A stretch of 64,000 bases of DNA, from the NCBI RefSeq assembly GCF_003600835.1, contig NZ_NQYC01000001.1:4416411-4480410 (forward strand), given 5' to 3'. A program made the position numbers and the translations under genes. Below are positions 55,554 through 64,000 of this stretch, piece after piece. The notes beneath the pieces are model-generated. The model saw only the letters and a program-made list of their open reading frames with translations. It was not told the DNA's origin and made no database searches. This stretch comes from Bacillus sp. PK3_68. GTDB lineage: Bacteria > Bacillota > Bacilli > Bacillales > Domibacillaceae. Position 1 is the first letter of the stretch. Each line of letters starts with the position of its first letter.

Positions 55554-55975
55554 ATCCTTCTCCTCCAATACTATTATTTAAGTTTCCCCTTTGTTTCTTA
55601 TTATTTCCTTATGACATAACTCCTTAGATATTTACCGCATCTTTACTTTGAAAGAAATGATTTCTACTTACTTTCTCACAAATCCTTCTTCTCTTTCACA
55701 ATTTGGTGGGCTTTTCAGAAAGTATTTTTATTTCATGCACTGTATCGCTTTTCTTGCGAGAGATCTATCGGTAAGGGTAATTAAGTCATTTCTTACCTGC
55801 AATTCTATGCTTGAAGCCGATCTGTGCGCATCGCTTTGCCTCAATGAAAATAGCCTATCAACCGCATTTTTATAATCACCGGAGGAAGAACAAAAGGGGA
55901 CAAGAGCAGTTAAGGAAGTAGTTAAGAATAGCCGCCAGGAAAGTAAAGTGAATATAATAATAGAAGACAAATAAT
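55554..55975. other. Intergenic gap, no gene recognised
   Basis: Overlapping frames on both strands (55648-55875 plus; 55728-55970 minus) lack RBSs and family features. Nothing else seen. Confidence 0.4.
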
Positions 55976-56004
55976 AAAAGACGGCGCAGCAAGCACCGTC
56001 TTTT
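55976..56004 (-). terminator. Intrinsic terminator of small membrane protein gene
   Basis: AAAAGACGG / CCGTCTTTT with ten-base loop, downstream of the minus-strand gene. Confidence 0.8.
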
Positions 56005-56010
56005 CCAAAT

Positions 56011-56307
56011 TTATTGTTGTTCTTTCTCGTTGTAATATTTCACTCCGAATTGCGATCCTTCAGATACCATTTTGTTGTCAGCAATATCGTCAGGATGAGG
56101 ATGTCCGGCTTTTAAAACAGGGAATTCTTCGGTAGAAGGCTGGACGTCCATATTCATCTTTTCTTTCGCGGTATTGACCAGGCTGTCGAATTTGTTGCGA
56201 TTTTCCTCTTTGGAAAGCCACCAGGCTGCAGCTCCTGCTCCAATAAGCATATAACCTAACCCTGCCCCGACGCCGCCTTGACTTTTTTCTGTATTTCTTC
56301 CAAACAT
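56011..56307 (-). CDS. Small membrane protein, YtxH-like
   Basis: 98 residues: a Gly/Ala-rich membrane segment (VGAGLGYMLIGAGAAAWWLS, residues 13-32) followed by a charged helix (KEENRNKFDSLVNTAKEKM) and a His/Pro-containing acidic tail. The membrane segment plus KFDSLVNTAKEK pattern resembles YtxH-type stress proteins, but similarity is weak. RBS AAGGAGGAA before the ATG. Monocistronic. Confidence 0.7.
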   Translation of the reverse strand: MFGRNTEKSQGGVGAGLGYMLIGAGAAAWWLSKEENRNKFDSLVNTAKEKMNMDVQPSTEEFPVLKAGHPHPDDIADNKMVSEGSQFGVKYYNEKEQQ

Positions 56308-56530
56308 AACAGAATTCCTCCTTACAACTTGAGCCTTTTAAGCTTTTCTTATATTTTTAAAAGCTAGTATTGCTTCTTGCATTATAATTACCCAAACTTG
56401 GGCAAATTAAAACCCACAGGTTATTTACACGTGGCCTTCAAAAAAGCAGATTTTTTTACTTATACGCCGTTTTCTTTTCTTATAGGCAGGGTATTAAAAA
56501 ATGCAGGCATCAGTTATAGGAGGAGTGAAG

Positions 56531-57472
56531 ATGGAGCATACCTTTAATAATGGACAATGGTCCTGGTATGAGCTCATGCAGTCTCAAATGGATGAGGCGG
56601 CTAAATACGCTGAACAATATCATTCATATAAAAAATGGGCAGAAGAAACCAAAAGAAATGTATCTAGTATCTTGAGAGTAGACACAAGTGAAAGAGGAAA
56701 GGAAGCCCTATGGGGTTCGCTTGTCTATTTTCAAGATGTTGAAGAAAAGGAAGGCAAACGAATTTTTCACTTCTACTTAACAAAAAAACATTTATTTACG
56801 GATGATTTAGATTTGTCCATTCTTGAAAATGTAGATGAGGATGTAATGAGAAAAAAGATGGATGAGGCCGAATGTCCGGTAGAAGGATTTATGATTATGA
56901 TGGGGGAACTCATTAATCATTTCCTTGAAAAAATTGACGTGTTTGAAATTCGTTTAAGAGATTTGCTTTGGAAAATTAGGGAAAAGAATAATATAGAAAT
57001 CCTCGATCAAACAGCCAAAAGCCGTCACGAACTTCTCGTATGGCAAAATTTGATTATTCCTATAATGGAAATAAAATACGGAATTGAAGAAACTTTTGGC
57101 GATGATGTGTCCAAAGGGTTTCATTTTAAGAGAGCATCAAAGCGGATAGAACGTGCTTATATGTTAATTAATGAATATGATAAAGAATTGAAAGCCATGG
57201 TGGAGTTAGAGAACACAGTTTCTACCCACCGGGGAAATGAAATTATGAAAACCCTGACTGTGCTGACAACGCTTTTTACACCTGTAGCTGCATGGGGGGC
57301 TATTTGGGGAATGAACTTTAAAAATATGCCGGAGCTTGATTGGAAGCTTGGTTATATTTTTTCCTGGGCGGTGATTGCTCTTACGACGCTAGCTTTGTAT
57401 GTATACTTATTGAAGAAAGGCTGGATGGGTGATATTTTACGAGGGAAAAAGAAAAATTCGTTTTTTAAATAA
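56531..57472 (+). CDS. CorA-family divalent cation transporter
   Basis: 313 residues: soluble N-terminal domain rich in acidic helices, and two C-terminal transmembrane helices; the first ends with the pore signature IWGMNFKNMPE. CorA pentamers import Mg2+ (or Co2+/Ni2+; some export Zn2+). ATG 56531 chosen for TAGGAGGAGTG just upstream; the in-frame ATG at 56501 lacks an RBS. Confidence 0.92.
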   Translation: MEHTFNNGQWSWYELMQSQMDEAAKYAEQYHSYKKWAEETKRNVSSILRVDTSERGKEALWGSLVYFQDVEEKEGKRIFHFYLTKKHLFTDDLDLSILENVDEDVMRKKMDEAECPVEGFMIMMGELINHFLEKIDVFEIRLRDLLWKIREKNNIEILDQTAKSRHELLVWQNLIIPIMEIKYGIEETFGDDVSKGFHFKRASKRIERAYMLINEYDKELKAMVELENTVSTHRGNEIMKTLTVLTTLFTPVAAWGAIWGMNFKNMPELDWKLGYIFSWAVIALTTLALYVYLLKKGWMGDILRGKKKNSFFK

Positions 57473-57483
57473 CCGCTTTTATT

Positions 57484-57498
57484 ATAAGAAATACTTAT
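57484..57498. promoter_or_regulatory. CcpC-like dyad upstream of aconitase
   Basis: ATAA-N7-TTAT (ATAAGAAATACTTAT), the dyad recognised by the citrate-responsive repressor CcpC at Bacillus aconitase promoters. A TATTAT -10 box follows at 57542-57547. Confidence 0.55.
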
Positions 57499-57631
57499 TG
57501 AACTCAATTCGATTATCGTTATTTACTTATGTTAGTGATTGTATTATGATGAAATAGTATGAAAAGCAGAGAGTCATCTTTATTACACTTTCAGCTATGC
57601 TTACATATTTATGAAAAGAGGGGGAATCGGG

Positions 57632-60352
57632 ATGGCAAACAATGATGTATTCAATGCCCGTTCAAATTTTGAGCTCGATGGTAAGCGTTATAATTATTAC
57701 CGTTTAGCTGCTCTAGAGGAAGCGGGTGTGGCGAAAGTATCCCGCCTGCCATATTCGATCAAAGTATTATTAGAATCTGTACTGCGCCAGCATGATGGCT
57801 ATGTTATTAAAAAAGACCACGTAGAAAATCTGGCTAAATGGGGAGCGGCAGACTTAAAAGATGCTGAAGTTCCATTTAAGCCTTCACGTGTTATCTTACA
57901 AGACTTTACTGGGGTTCCAGTTGTAGTTGACCTTGCTTCATTGCGCAAAGCGATGGCAGATATGGGAGGCAATCCGGATGTTATTAATCCAGAAATTCCG
58001 GTTGACCTTGTTATTGACCACTCTGTACAGGTAGACACATATGGTACACCTGAAGCACTTGAAAGAAATATGGAGCTTGAGTTTGAACGCAATGCCGAAC
58101 GTTATGAATTCTTAAGCTGGGCACAAAAAGCATTCGATAACTATCGTGCTGTTCCACCAGCTACTGGTATCGTTCACCAAGTAAACCTTGAATATTTAGC
58201 GAGTGTTGTCCATGCGGTAGAAACTCCAAATGGCGAATTTGAAGCTTATCCAGATACGCTTGTTGGAACAGACTCCCATACAACAATGATCAATGGTATC
58301 GGTGTTCTCGGTTGGGGTGTCGGCGGTATTGAAGCAGAAGCAGGTATGCTTGGACAGCCGTCTTATTTCCCTGTGCCTGAAGTTATCGGGGTTAAATTAA
58401 TCGGTGAGCTTCCAAATGGAGCAACTGCAACTGACTTAGCGCTTAAAGTAACACAAGTGTTGCGTACAAAGGGCGTAGTTGGCAAATTTGTTGAATTCTT
58501 TGGTCCTGGTGTATCTCAACTTCCGCTTGCAGACCGTGCAACGATTGCCAATATGGCACCTGAATACGGAGCAACTTGTGGTTTCTTCCCAGTGGATGCA
58601 GAGTCCCTTGACTATATGCGTCTAACAGGCCGCGAAGAAAGCCATATCAGAGTAGTAGAGCAATATTTAAAAGAAAATGATATGTTCTTCACTCCTGACA
58701 GAGAAGATCCTGTCTACACAGATGTAGTGGAATTAGACCTTGCTGAAATCGAACCAAACTTGTCTGGTCCAAAACGTCCACAAGATTTGATTCCGCTTTC
58801 CAGCATGCAAAAATCTTTCCAAGGAGCAATCAGTGCGCCAGAAGGCAACCAAGGCTTTGGTTTGACTCCTGAAGAGTTAGATAAGACAGCGACAGTTAAA
58901 TTCGCTGACGGCGAAACAGCTGAAATGAAAACAGGCGCTGTGGCAATCGCTGCGATCACATCTTGTACGAACACATCTAACCCATACGTACTGCTTGCTG
59001 CAGGCTTAGTGGCGAAAAAAGCGGTCGAACTCGGTCTAGAAGTGCCGAAGTATGTGAAAACATCATTAGCTCCAGGATCAAAAGTTGTTACTGGTTACTT
59101 ACAAGATGCTGGCTTGATGGGCTACATGGAGAAACTTGGCTTTAACCTTGTAGGCTATGGCTGTACAACTTGTATCGGTAACTCCGGTCCATTAAAAGAA
59201 GAAATTGAAAAAGCAATCATCGATTCAGATCTTTTAGTCACATCTGTGCTTTCCGGTAACCGGAACTTTGAAGGCCGTATCCATCCGCTTGTAAAAGCAA
59301 ACTATCTGGCTTCACCACCATTGGTTGTAGCTTATGCGCTTGCTGGAACGGTTAACATTGACTTTGCTAAAGATCCAATCGGTAAAGATAAAGATGGCAA
59401 AGATGTCTTCTTCAAAGACATTTGGCCAGAGACGGAAGAAGTAAAAGAAGTCGTACAGCGTGCGGTAACACCAGAGTTGTTCCGTAAAGAATACGAGCGT
59501 GTATTTGACAGCAACTCACGCTGGAATCAAATTCAAACAAGCAACGAGGCTCTTTACAGCTGGAATAACGATTCCACTTACATTCAAAACCCGCCATTCT
59601 TTGAAGGATTGTCTGCAGTTCCTGAGAAGATTGAAGCACTTAAGGGCTTGCGTGTAATGGGTAAATTCGGTGACTCAGTGACAACTGACCACATTTCACC
59701 TGCTGGCGCAATCGGCAAAGATACACCTGCTGGTAAATACTTGCGTTCAAAAGGGGTAGAGCCACGTGACTTTAACTCTTATGGTTCACGCCGTGGTAAC
59801 CACGAAGTGATGATGCGCGGAACATTCGCTAACATCCGTATTCGTAACCAAGTGGCTCCTGGAACAGAGGGCGGCTTTACAACTTACTGGCCAACAGGCG
59901 AAATTATGCCAATTTATGATGCTTGCATGAAATATCAAGAAGATGGCACAGGCCTTGTTGTTCTTGCTGGTAAAGATTATGGTATGGGTTCATCCCGTGA
60001 CTGGGCAGCGAAAGGTACAAACCTTCTTGGCGTGAAAACAGTTATCGCGGAAAGCTATGAGCGTATTCACCGTTCAAACCTTGTCATGATGGGCGTGCTT
60101 CCACTTCAATTCAAACTTGGAGAAAACGCTACGACTTTAGGTTTGACTGGTAAAGAAGTCTTTGAAGTAGATTTAAACGACGATGTGAAGCCACGTGACG
60201 TTGTGACAGTGACAGCTATTGATGAAGATGGCAGCAAGAAGCAATTCCAAGCTCTTGTTCGCTTTGATTCTGATGTAGAAGTGGATTACTATCGCAACGG
60301 AGGCATCCTGCAAATGGTGCTTCGCGGCAAGCTACAAGACATTAAAGCATAA
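57632..60352 (+). CDS. acnA: Aconitate hydratase
   Basis: 906 residues, standard for the AcnA/IRP1-type aconitase (citB in Bacillus subtilis). Cluster-binding cysteines are in TSCTNTSNP and [12 protein letters not shown]; substrate Arg/Ser in the C-terminal swivel domain ([14 protein letters not shown]). Interconverts citrate and isocitrate in the TCA cycle and can bind RNA when the 4Fe-4S cluster is lost. ATG 57632 follows AGAGGGGGAAT; the in-frame ATG at 57611 overlaps that RBS. Codon use is well adapted and GC-richer than the island genes, as expected for a core gene. Confidence 0.97.
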   Translation: MANNDVFNARSNFELDGKRYNYYRLAALEEAGVAKVSRLPYSIKVLLESVLRQHDGYVIKKDHVENLAKWGAADLKDAEVPFKPSRVILQDFTGVPVVVDLASLRKAMADMGGNPDVINPEIPVDLVIDHSVQVDTYGTPEALERNMELEFERNAERYEFLSWAQKAFDNYRAVPPATGIVHQVNLEYLASVVHAVETPNGEFEAYPDTLVGTDSHTTMINGIGVLGWGVGGIEAEAGMLGQPSYFPVPEVIGVKLIGELPNGATATDLALKVTQVLRTKGVVGKFVEFFGPGVSQLPLADRATIANMAPEYGATCGFFPVDAESLDYMRLTGREESHIRVVEQYLKENDMFFTPDREDPVYTDVVELDLAEIEPNLSGPKRPQDLIPLSSMQKSFQGAISAPEGNQGFGLTPEELDKTATVKFADGETAEMKTGAVAIAAITSCTNTSNPYVLLAAGLVAKKAVELGLEVPKYVKTSLAPGSKVVTGYLQDAGLMGYMEKLGFNLVGYGCTTCIGNSGPLKEEIEKAIIDSDLLVTSVLSGNRNFEGRIHPLVKANYLASPPLVVAYALAGTVNIDFAKDPIGKDKDGKDVFFKDIWPETEEVKEVVQRAVTPELFRKEYERVFDSNSRWNQIQTSNEALYSWNNDSTYIQNPPFFEGLSAVPEKIEALKGLRVMGKFGDSVTTDHISPAGAIGKDTPAGKYLRSKGVEPRDFNSYGSRRGNHEVMMRGTFANIRIRNQVAPGTEGGFTTYWPTGEIMPIYDACMKYQEDGTGLVVLAGKDYGMGSSRDWAAKGTNLLGVKTVIAESYERIHRSNLVMMGVLPLQFKLGENATTLGLTGKEVFEVDLNDDVKPRDVVTVTAIDEDGSKKQFQALVRFDSDVEVDYYRNGGILQMVLRGKLQDIKA

Positions 60353-60368
60353 TAAGAAGCTTTTTGAT

Positions 60369-60398
60369 AGGGACCGGCAAATCTGCCGGTCCTTTTTG
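60369..60398 (+). terminator. Intrinsic terminator of acnA
   Basis: GGACCGGCA-AATC-TGCCGGTCC followed by TTTTT. Confidence 0.92.
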
Positions 60399-61911
60399 AT
60401 TTATTATGTATATATTATTCTTAACCTCGCTCGTCCTATTTGCGTCATGAGAAAATAAGTTGTTTAAAACGGCGGCTGACCATGCTATTCAATCATTAGG
60501 CATGCAAGAGGAATGGTGAAATTGTAACGGCACAGGTTAATAAAAACTGGATGAGGGAAGTACACAAGACATTGTTTATTCACTGACTGATAAGTTTACT
60601 TATTTGATGCATGCAGCTACTTTGCCCATAGATTATCTTCTGTTGTTCCTGCTATCATTTTGCTTCGCAACAAATCATCACGATTAAAAGATTCATGGCC
60701 TTATTTATTTATCTTTTTAACGTCAGAAACTGCATTCACAACGTTAAAATAGTCTTTCTTTGCCCTTCCTGAGAACGATAACACCCTATCGGTTTTTTTA
60801 AAAGTAGGCAGTGTAGATGAAAAGAAAGCTACATTTAAAGGAAATTAATTGCCCACCCTTCTAGAGCGATAGCATTTAATGTCTGTCACTCTGTTGTAAA
60901 AAATAAGAGTGAAATGGTGTTAAATGTATAAAAGTTTGTTTGGCAGTCCATTAGTACACAGGTCCTCCTAATGGGGTTGATTCAGCAGTTGATAAAATGT
61001 CTCATACTTTATCAGCCAGTGAAATTATCATTGAGACAAGAAATTCTCATTGTAAGGAGTCAGTCTGCCATTGGCATCCATCAAAGAAATTGGATATCTA
61101 ACGTTTGGATCAGAATTTATAGAGGCAGGGGGAGAAGCGGTTGTACGATGCGGAAGGTGAAGCTTGTCTTCTTCTATGATGTATCTATAAAGAAAAGGAC
61201 TATAGGCAGAAAAGTCTTTATTCCAGTCATAGCAACGTTCTTATTGTGCGCTTATCGCTTCCTTGAAAAGGGGACTTCACAAACAAAGCAGGAACAGCTC
61301 TGTACAATAAATAGGGAAAGAGGGAAGAGAGGCCCGCAGTTAAAAGGTTTTACATAGGAAATGGCTTTGGCTGAAGAAAATTAGATAAAAAATAACTATT
61401 AAATTAAAATTAATATAAAAACATATTGAATATCATTTTACATTTGTGATAATATGAAACGCGAGATCAAGTAACATAACAAAGAAAAGGGGAGCAAAAT
61501 AGCAAAAATTAAACTAGAAAAGCAAGTCCAGAATATAAAAAGCAGCAAGAGAGACTACAGGAGGAGCGAAGGGTGCCGACCTGTTTACCTTGCTAGAAAG
61601 ACCATAAAGATAATGGATTAGCGGATTGAATGATTCTTTTAGCCGCCGATATAAACTATATGGTTGACAAAAAACAAGGCATTACGCTCTGTGGCTTGTT
61701 CATTATTAATCCAGAGAAAACTCTGTACATAACAACAGCAACTGTGATGTCAATGAAACATTGCATGTTCTGTAGTATTACAAGCAGACAGTTTGTGGTC
61801 AGCAAACTCGTAGTCTGATAAGAAAATGAATGGTTTGCACGAATAAAAGCTGTCCGTACTATTTATATCCGGCAGCTTCCCTATGAAAATAGTAATCAAG
61901 GAGGAAAATTT
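60399..61911. other. 1.5 kb gap with decayed sequence and one promoter-like site
   Basis: No convincing gene; open frames (60971-61357, 61630-61818) lack RBSs and recognisable sequence. A good sigma-A pattern TTGAAT-N16-GATAAT lies at 61426-61453, followed by AAAGGGGAG and a frame beginning ATA GCA AAA ATT (about 61500-61620) that looks like a gene whose ATG was lost. The promoter may now transcribe into trxA. Confidence 0.45.
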
Positions 61912-62229
61912 ATGTCTAAGGTAATGGTTGTTAACGAATCTAATTTTGATGAGGTTGTTTCTTCTAATGAAGTAGCTGTTATTAAGTTCGGTGCTCCGTG
62001 GTGCGGGCCTTGCAAAATGATTGCACCAGTTTTAGATAGTCTTTCCACTAGCATGGAAAATGTCTCATTTGGAGATGTGAATATTGACGAAAATGGCATG
62101 CTTGCCGAGAAGTTTAACATTATGAGCGTTCCAACTATTTTAATTTTTAAAAACGGTTCAGTAGCTAAGCAAAGTTTAGGTTTTTCTCCAGAAGATAAGT
62201 TGAAAGACCTAATCTCTAAATATCTATAA
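61912..62229 (+). CDS. trxA: Thioredoxin
   Basis: 105 residues, thioredoxin fold with active site FGAPWCGPCKMIAPV and cis-Pro in MSVPTILIF. Cytoplasmic disulfide reductant. RBS AAGGAGG 8 bases before ATG. The next gene, 46 bp on, is thioredoxin reductase, so this is a dedicated pair; probably an extra thioredoxin besides the housekeeping one because the canonical gene is usually elsewhere (inference). Confidence 0.93.
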   Translation: MSKVMVVNESNFDEVVSSNEVAVIKFGAPWCGPCKMIAPVLDSLSTSMENVSFGDVNIDENGMLAEKFNIMSVPTILIFKNGSVAKQSLGFSPEDKLKDLISKYL

Positions 62230-62275
62230 CGGGCATCAAAACGATTTATTTTCCGAGGAAAGAGGGGTATGAAAG

Positions 62276-63223
62276 ATGAGTGAGAAAATTTATGACGTAA
62301 TCATTATTGGAGCAGGTCCAGGCGGCATGACCGCGGCTGTATATACATCAAGAGCCAATTTGAAAACGCTGCTGATTGAGCGTGGAGTACCTGGCGGCCA
62401 GCTCCAAAATACAGAGGAGATTGAGAATTTCCCTAGTTATTCTCATATAGCTGGACCAGATTTAGCACAGAACATGTTTGAACATGCTTTGAAGTTTGGA
62501 GCAGAATATGAACAGGCTAATGTGAAGGATATTGTAGATGAAGGGGATGTAAAAGTCGTTCATAGTGATAATCAAACATATAAAGCACGGGCGGTCATTA
62601 TCGCTACAGGCACTAAATATAAAAAGTTGGGCATCCCTGGTGAAGAGGAATTTTCGGGTCGCGGTGTCTCATGGTGTGCAGTCTGTGATGGGGCATTTTT
62701 TAGAAACAAAGAGCTTGTCGTTGTAGGCGGGGGAGATTCAGCAGTAGAAGAGTCCGTCTTCTTAACGAAATTCGCTAAAAAAGTGACTGTCCTGCATCGC
62801 CGGGACCGCTTTAGAGCCCAGCCGATTTTAGTCGACCGCATGCTTAAAAATGACAAGATTGACGTTGTTTATAACACGGTAGTAAATGAAATTGTTGGAG
62901 AAAACAAAGTAAACGCTGTTCTGCTGGAAAATACTGAAACGGGTGAAGTAACTACATTCCCGGCAGATGGAGTATTTGAATATATCGGCATGAATCCTGT
63001 ATCTGAATTTGTGAGAGATTTAAAAATCACGGATGAAGAAGGGTGGATTATTACTGATGACCGAATGAAAACAGCTATTCCGGGCATTTATGCAATTGGT
63101 GATATCCGCAAAGATGCCGTTCGCCAGGTCGTCACAGCTACTGGTGACGGGTGTGTGGCAGCCATTGAAGCTCAGCACTTTGTAGAGAATTTAAAAGAAC
63201 AATTAGCTACATCTCTTTCATAA
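62276..63223 (+). CDS. trxB: Thioredoxin reductase
   Basis: 315 residues, low-molecular-weight NADPH-thioredoxin reductase: FAD site IIGAGPGGMTAAVY, redox-active WCAVCDGAFF, NADPH site VVGGGDSAVEES, and C-terminal FAD contact YAIGDIR. Transfers electrons from NADPH to TrxA. RBS AGAGGGG upstream of ATG 62276. In an operon with trxA and followed by a terminator. Confidence 0.97.
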   Translation: MSEKIYDVIIIGAGPGGMTAAVYTSRANLKTLLIERGVPGGQLQNTEEIENFPSYSHIAGPDLAQNMFEHALKFGAEYEQANVKDIVDEGDVKVVHSDNQTYKARAVIIATGTKYKKLGIPGEEEFSGRGVSWCAVCDGAFFRNKELVVVGGGDSAVEESVFLTKFAKKVTVLHRRDRFRAQPILVDRMLKNDKIDVVYNTVVNEIVGENKVNAVLLENTETGEVTTFPADGVFEYIGMNPVSEFVRDLKITDEEGWIITDDRMKTAIPGIYAIGDIRKDAVRQVVTATGDGCVAAIEAQHFVENLKEQLATSLS

Positions 63224-63232
63224 TTTTATTAT

Positions 63233-63271
63233 AGCTGGACGTGGAGAAATCTGCGTCCAGCTTATTTTTTA
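63233..63271 (+). terminator. Intrinsic terminator of trxAB
   Basis: AGCTGGACG / CGTCCAGCT with T-rich TTATTTTTT. Confidence 0.9.
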
Positions 63272-63467
63272 TATGCCTAATGACAAAATTATGCACATTT
63301 TTCCCTTTAGAGCCATGTTTTATCTCGTGCCTCATAATTGCTTTTTCCTAAAAAATTTGCAGCTGCCGCATTTAATTATCATAGTTATTTGAAAATTTAG
63401 TATAGGAATGTTTGTTTATGGGTAACATAGTCATAATGACGATTGAAAAGAAGGGAAGACATACACT

Positions 63468-63605
63468 ATGAGAAAAAGACAAAGAAAATCATTTGCTGAG
63501 CTTGTAAAAGAAAATAAAAGTGAGTTGTTAAGAAATCCGACAGCAATGAAAGAAATAGAGGAAAGATTGGAAGAGCGGTTAGAAATAAGGAGATCTGTGA
63601 AATAG
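63468..63605 (+). CDS. fbpB: FbpB-family small basic protein
   Basis: 45 residues starting MRKRQRKSFAELVKENKSEL and ending with a charged helix (MKEIEERLEERLEIR). It matches FbpB-type Fur-regulated basic proteins of Bacillus, which assist the FsrA small RNA in the iron-sparing response. RBS AAGGGAAG, ATG 63468. An AATTATCATAGTTATT stretch at 63375-63390 is a weak Fur-box-like candidate upstream. Confidence 0.82.
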   Translation: MRKRQRKSFAELVKENKSELLRNPTAMKEIEERLEERLEIRRSVK

Positions 63606-63640
63606 GGATCTCAAGGCTTACGCGGAGATTGACTATACAT

Positions 63641-63683
63641 AAAAGCGGCCTAACGTTTAATAGTAACGTTGGACCGCTTTTTT
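63641..63683. terminator. Bidirectional terminator
   Basis: AAAAGCGGCCTAACGTT / AACGTTGGACCGCTTTTTT between convergent fbpB and the gamma-glutamyltransferase gene. Confidence 0.9.
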
Positions 63684-63686
63684 GAT

Positions 63687-64000
63687 TTAATGAGCTTCGG
63701 ATTGATTGACGCCTACAGGGATGCCGGGCCTTGAAGAATCGCTCGCTCCGTACAATTGACTAGACTGATGGTCAAACAGTACAGCCTGAACGTTGCCCAT
63801 TGGCAGAGCAATCTGATCAAATTGATAATTCATCTTTTCTAACACTTGTTTAGCTTCTTCAGGGATGCCTTCTTCCCACCAGATTAAGGGACCGGTACCA
63901 TTGAAGATCCGTGGTTCTTCTATGGCGTCTTTCAGGTCCATTTCATAATTAATAACATGGATGAGCGTTTGCAGAACAGAAGCGACAATCGTCGGACCGC
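63687..64000 (-). CDS. ggt: Gamma-glutamyltransferase, C-terminal part (runs off the window)
   Basis: The last 104 residues of an N-terminal-nucleophile gamma-glutamyltransferase: GPTIVASVLQTLIHVINYEM, LKDAIEEPRIFNG, MGNVQAVLFD and the closing SDSSRPGIPVG. Enzymes of this family hydrolyse glutathione or poly-gamma-glutamate, or transfer gamma-glutamyl groups. The N-terminal two thirds and start lie beyond position 64000. Confidence 0.85.
   Translation of the reverse strand, partial: GPTIVASVLQTLIHVINYEMDLKDAIEEPRIFNGTGPLIWWEEGIPEEAKQVLEKMNYQFDQIALPMGNVQAVLFDHQSSQLYGASDSSRPGIPVGVNQSEAH

Noticed and set aside
55728..55970. Minus-strand ORF of 80 codons with a hydrophobic start
   Set aside because: No RBS before the TTG, and no recognisable family or conserved composition.
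60971..61357. Plus-strand ORF of 128 codons downstream of acnA
   Set aside because: No RBS, odd amino acid composition, and the region has many stops in the other frames typical of decayed DNA; not supportable as a gene.

Overview
The window looks like chromosomal (or chromosome-integrated) DNA of a low-GC Gram-positive in the Bacillaceae. Evidence: AT-rich intergenic DNA, strong AGGAGG-type ribosome binding sites, many TTG/GTG starts, a Y-family polymerase of the UvrX type, an FbpB-type small basic protein, aconitase preceded by a CcpC-like dyad, biotin-dependent pyruvate carboxylase, TcyP-type cystine symporter and an S-layer-homology cell-wall hydrolase. No rRNA, tRNA or CRISPR array was recognised.

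Layout. (1) 0-6.6 kb: uvrX-like polymerase; an amino-acid permease/amidohydrolase operon read leftward from a sigma-54 type promoter; an isochorismatase-fold hydrolase divergent from an Lrp/AsnC regulator. (2) 4.7-10.9 kb: a graveyard of a plasmid- or ICE-like element: a topB 5' remnant, a frameshifted and truncated topB, a DUF3991/TOPRIM pseudogene with several stops, an 8-bp tandem repeat and a decayed patB fragment. (3) 10.3-30.5 kb: a sulfur amino acid island with a sigma-54 activator, sulfite-exporter-like TauE, a persulfide dioxygenase-rhodanese of CstB type, RidA, two thiol dioxygenases, two intact PatB-type C-S lyases, cystine importer TcyP, pyruvate carboxylase, a LysP-type permease and a further aminotransferase. 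(4) 32.5-37.5 kb: a thiol-redox cassette (CcdA, two-component pair, OsmC, membrane protein, TlpA/ResA-like thioredoxin, atypical response regulator). (5) 37.7-49 kb: NlpC/P60-SLH hydrolase, serine resolvase with a res-like site, then a probable defence island (HEPN-like gene, OLD nuclease + UvrD-like helicase resembling Gabija, HNH protein) ending in an intact topB. (6) 49-64 kb: two cyclic-di-GMP genes (both frameshifted), DinB-fold protein, CorA, aconitase, thioredoxin/thioredoxin reductase, FbpB and the 3' end of a gamma-glutamyltransferase.

How it works together. Six -24/-12 (sigma-54/SigL) promoters were found; five lie in the sulfur island and one drives the permease/amidohydrolase operon. 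The five share a candidate upstream element (TTWTCGRATNTR) about 110-145 bp upstream, and the island carries one sigma-54 activator whose N-terminal sensor is cysteine-rich. The gene set makes a coherent route: cystine import (TcyP), cysteine oxidation (thiol dioxygenases) or C-S cleavage (PatB), clean-up of 2-aminoacrylate (RidA), oxidation of persulfide (CstB), sulfite/sulfur-oxyanion export (TauE) and carboxylation of the resulting pyruvate (PycA). I regard this SigL-controlled cysteine-catabolism regulon as the most interesting system in the window, followed by the OLD/UvrD/HEPN/HNH defence island and the triplicated topB with a conserved leader hairpin.

Caution: at least eight genes carry single frameshifts or an in-frame stop, several at homopolymers. 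Some may be assembly errors rather than biology.
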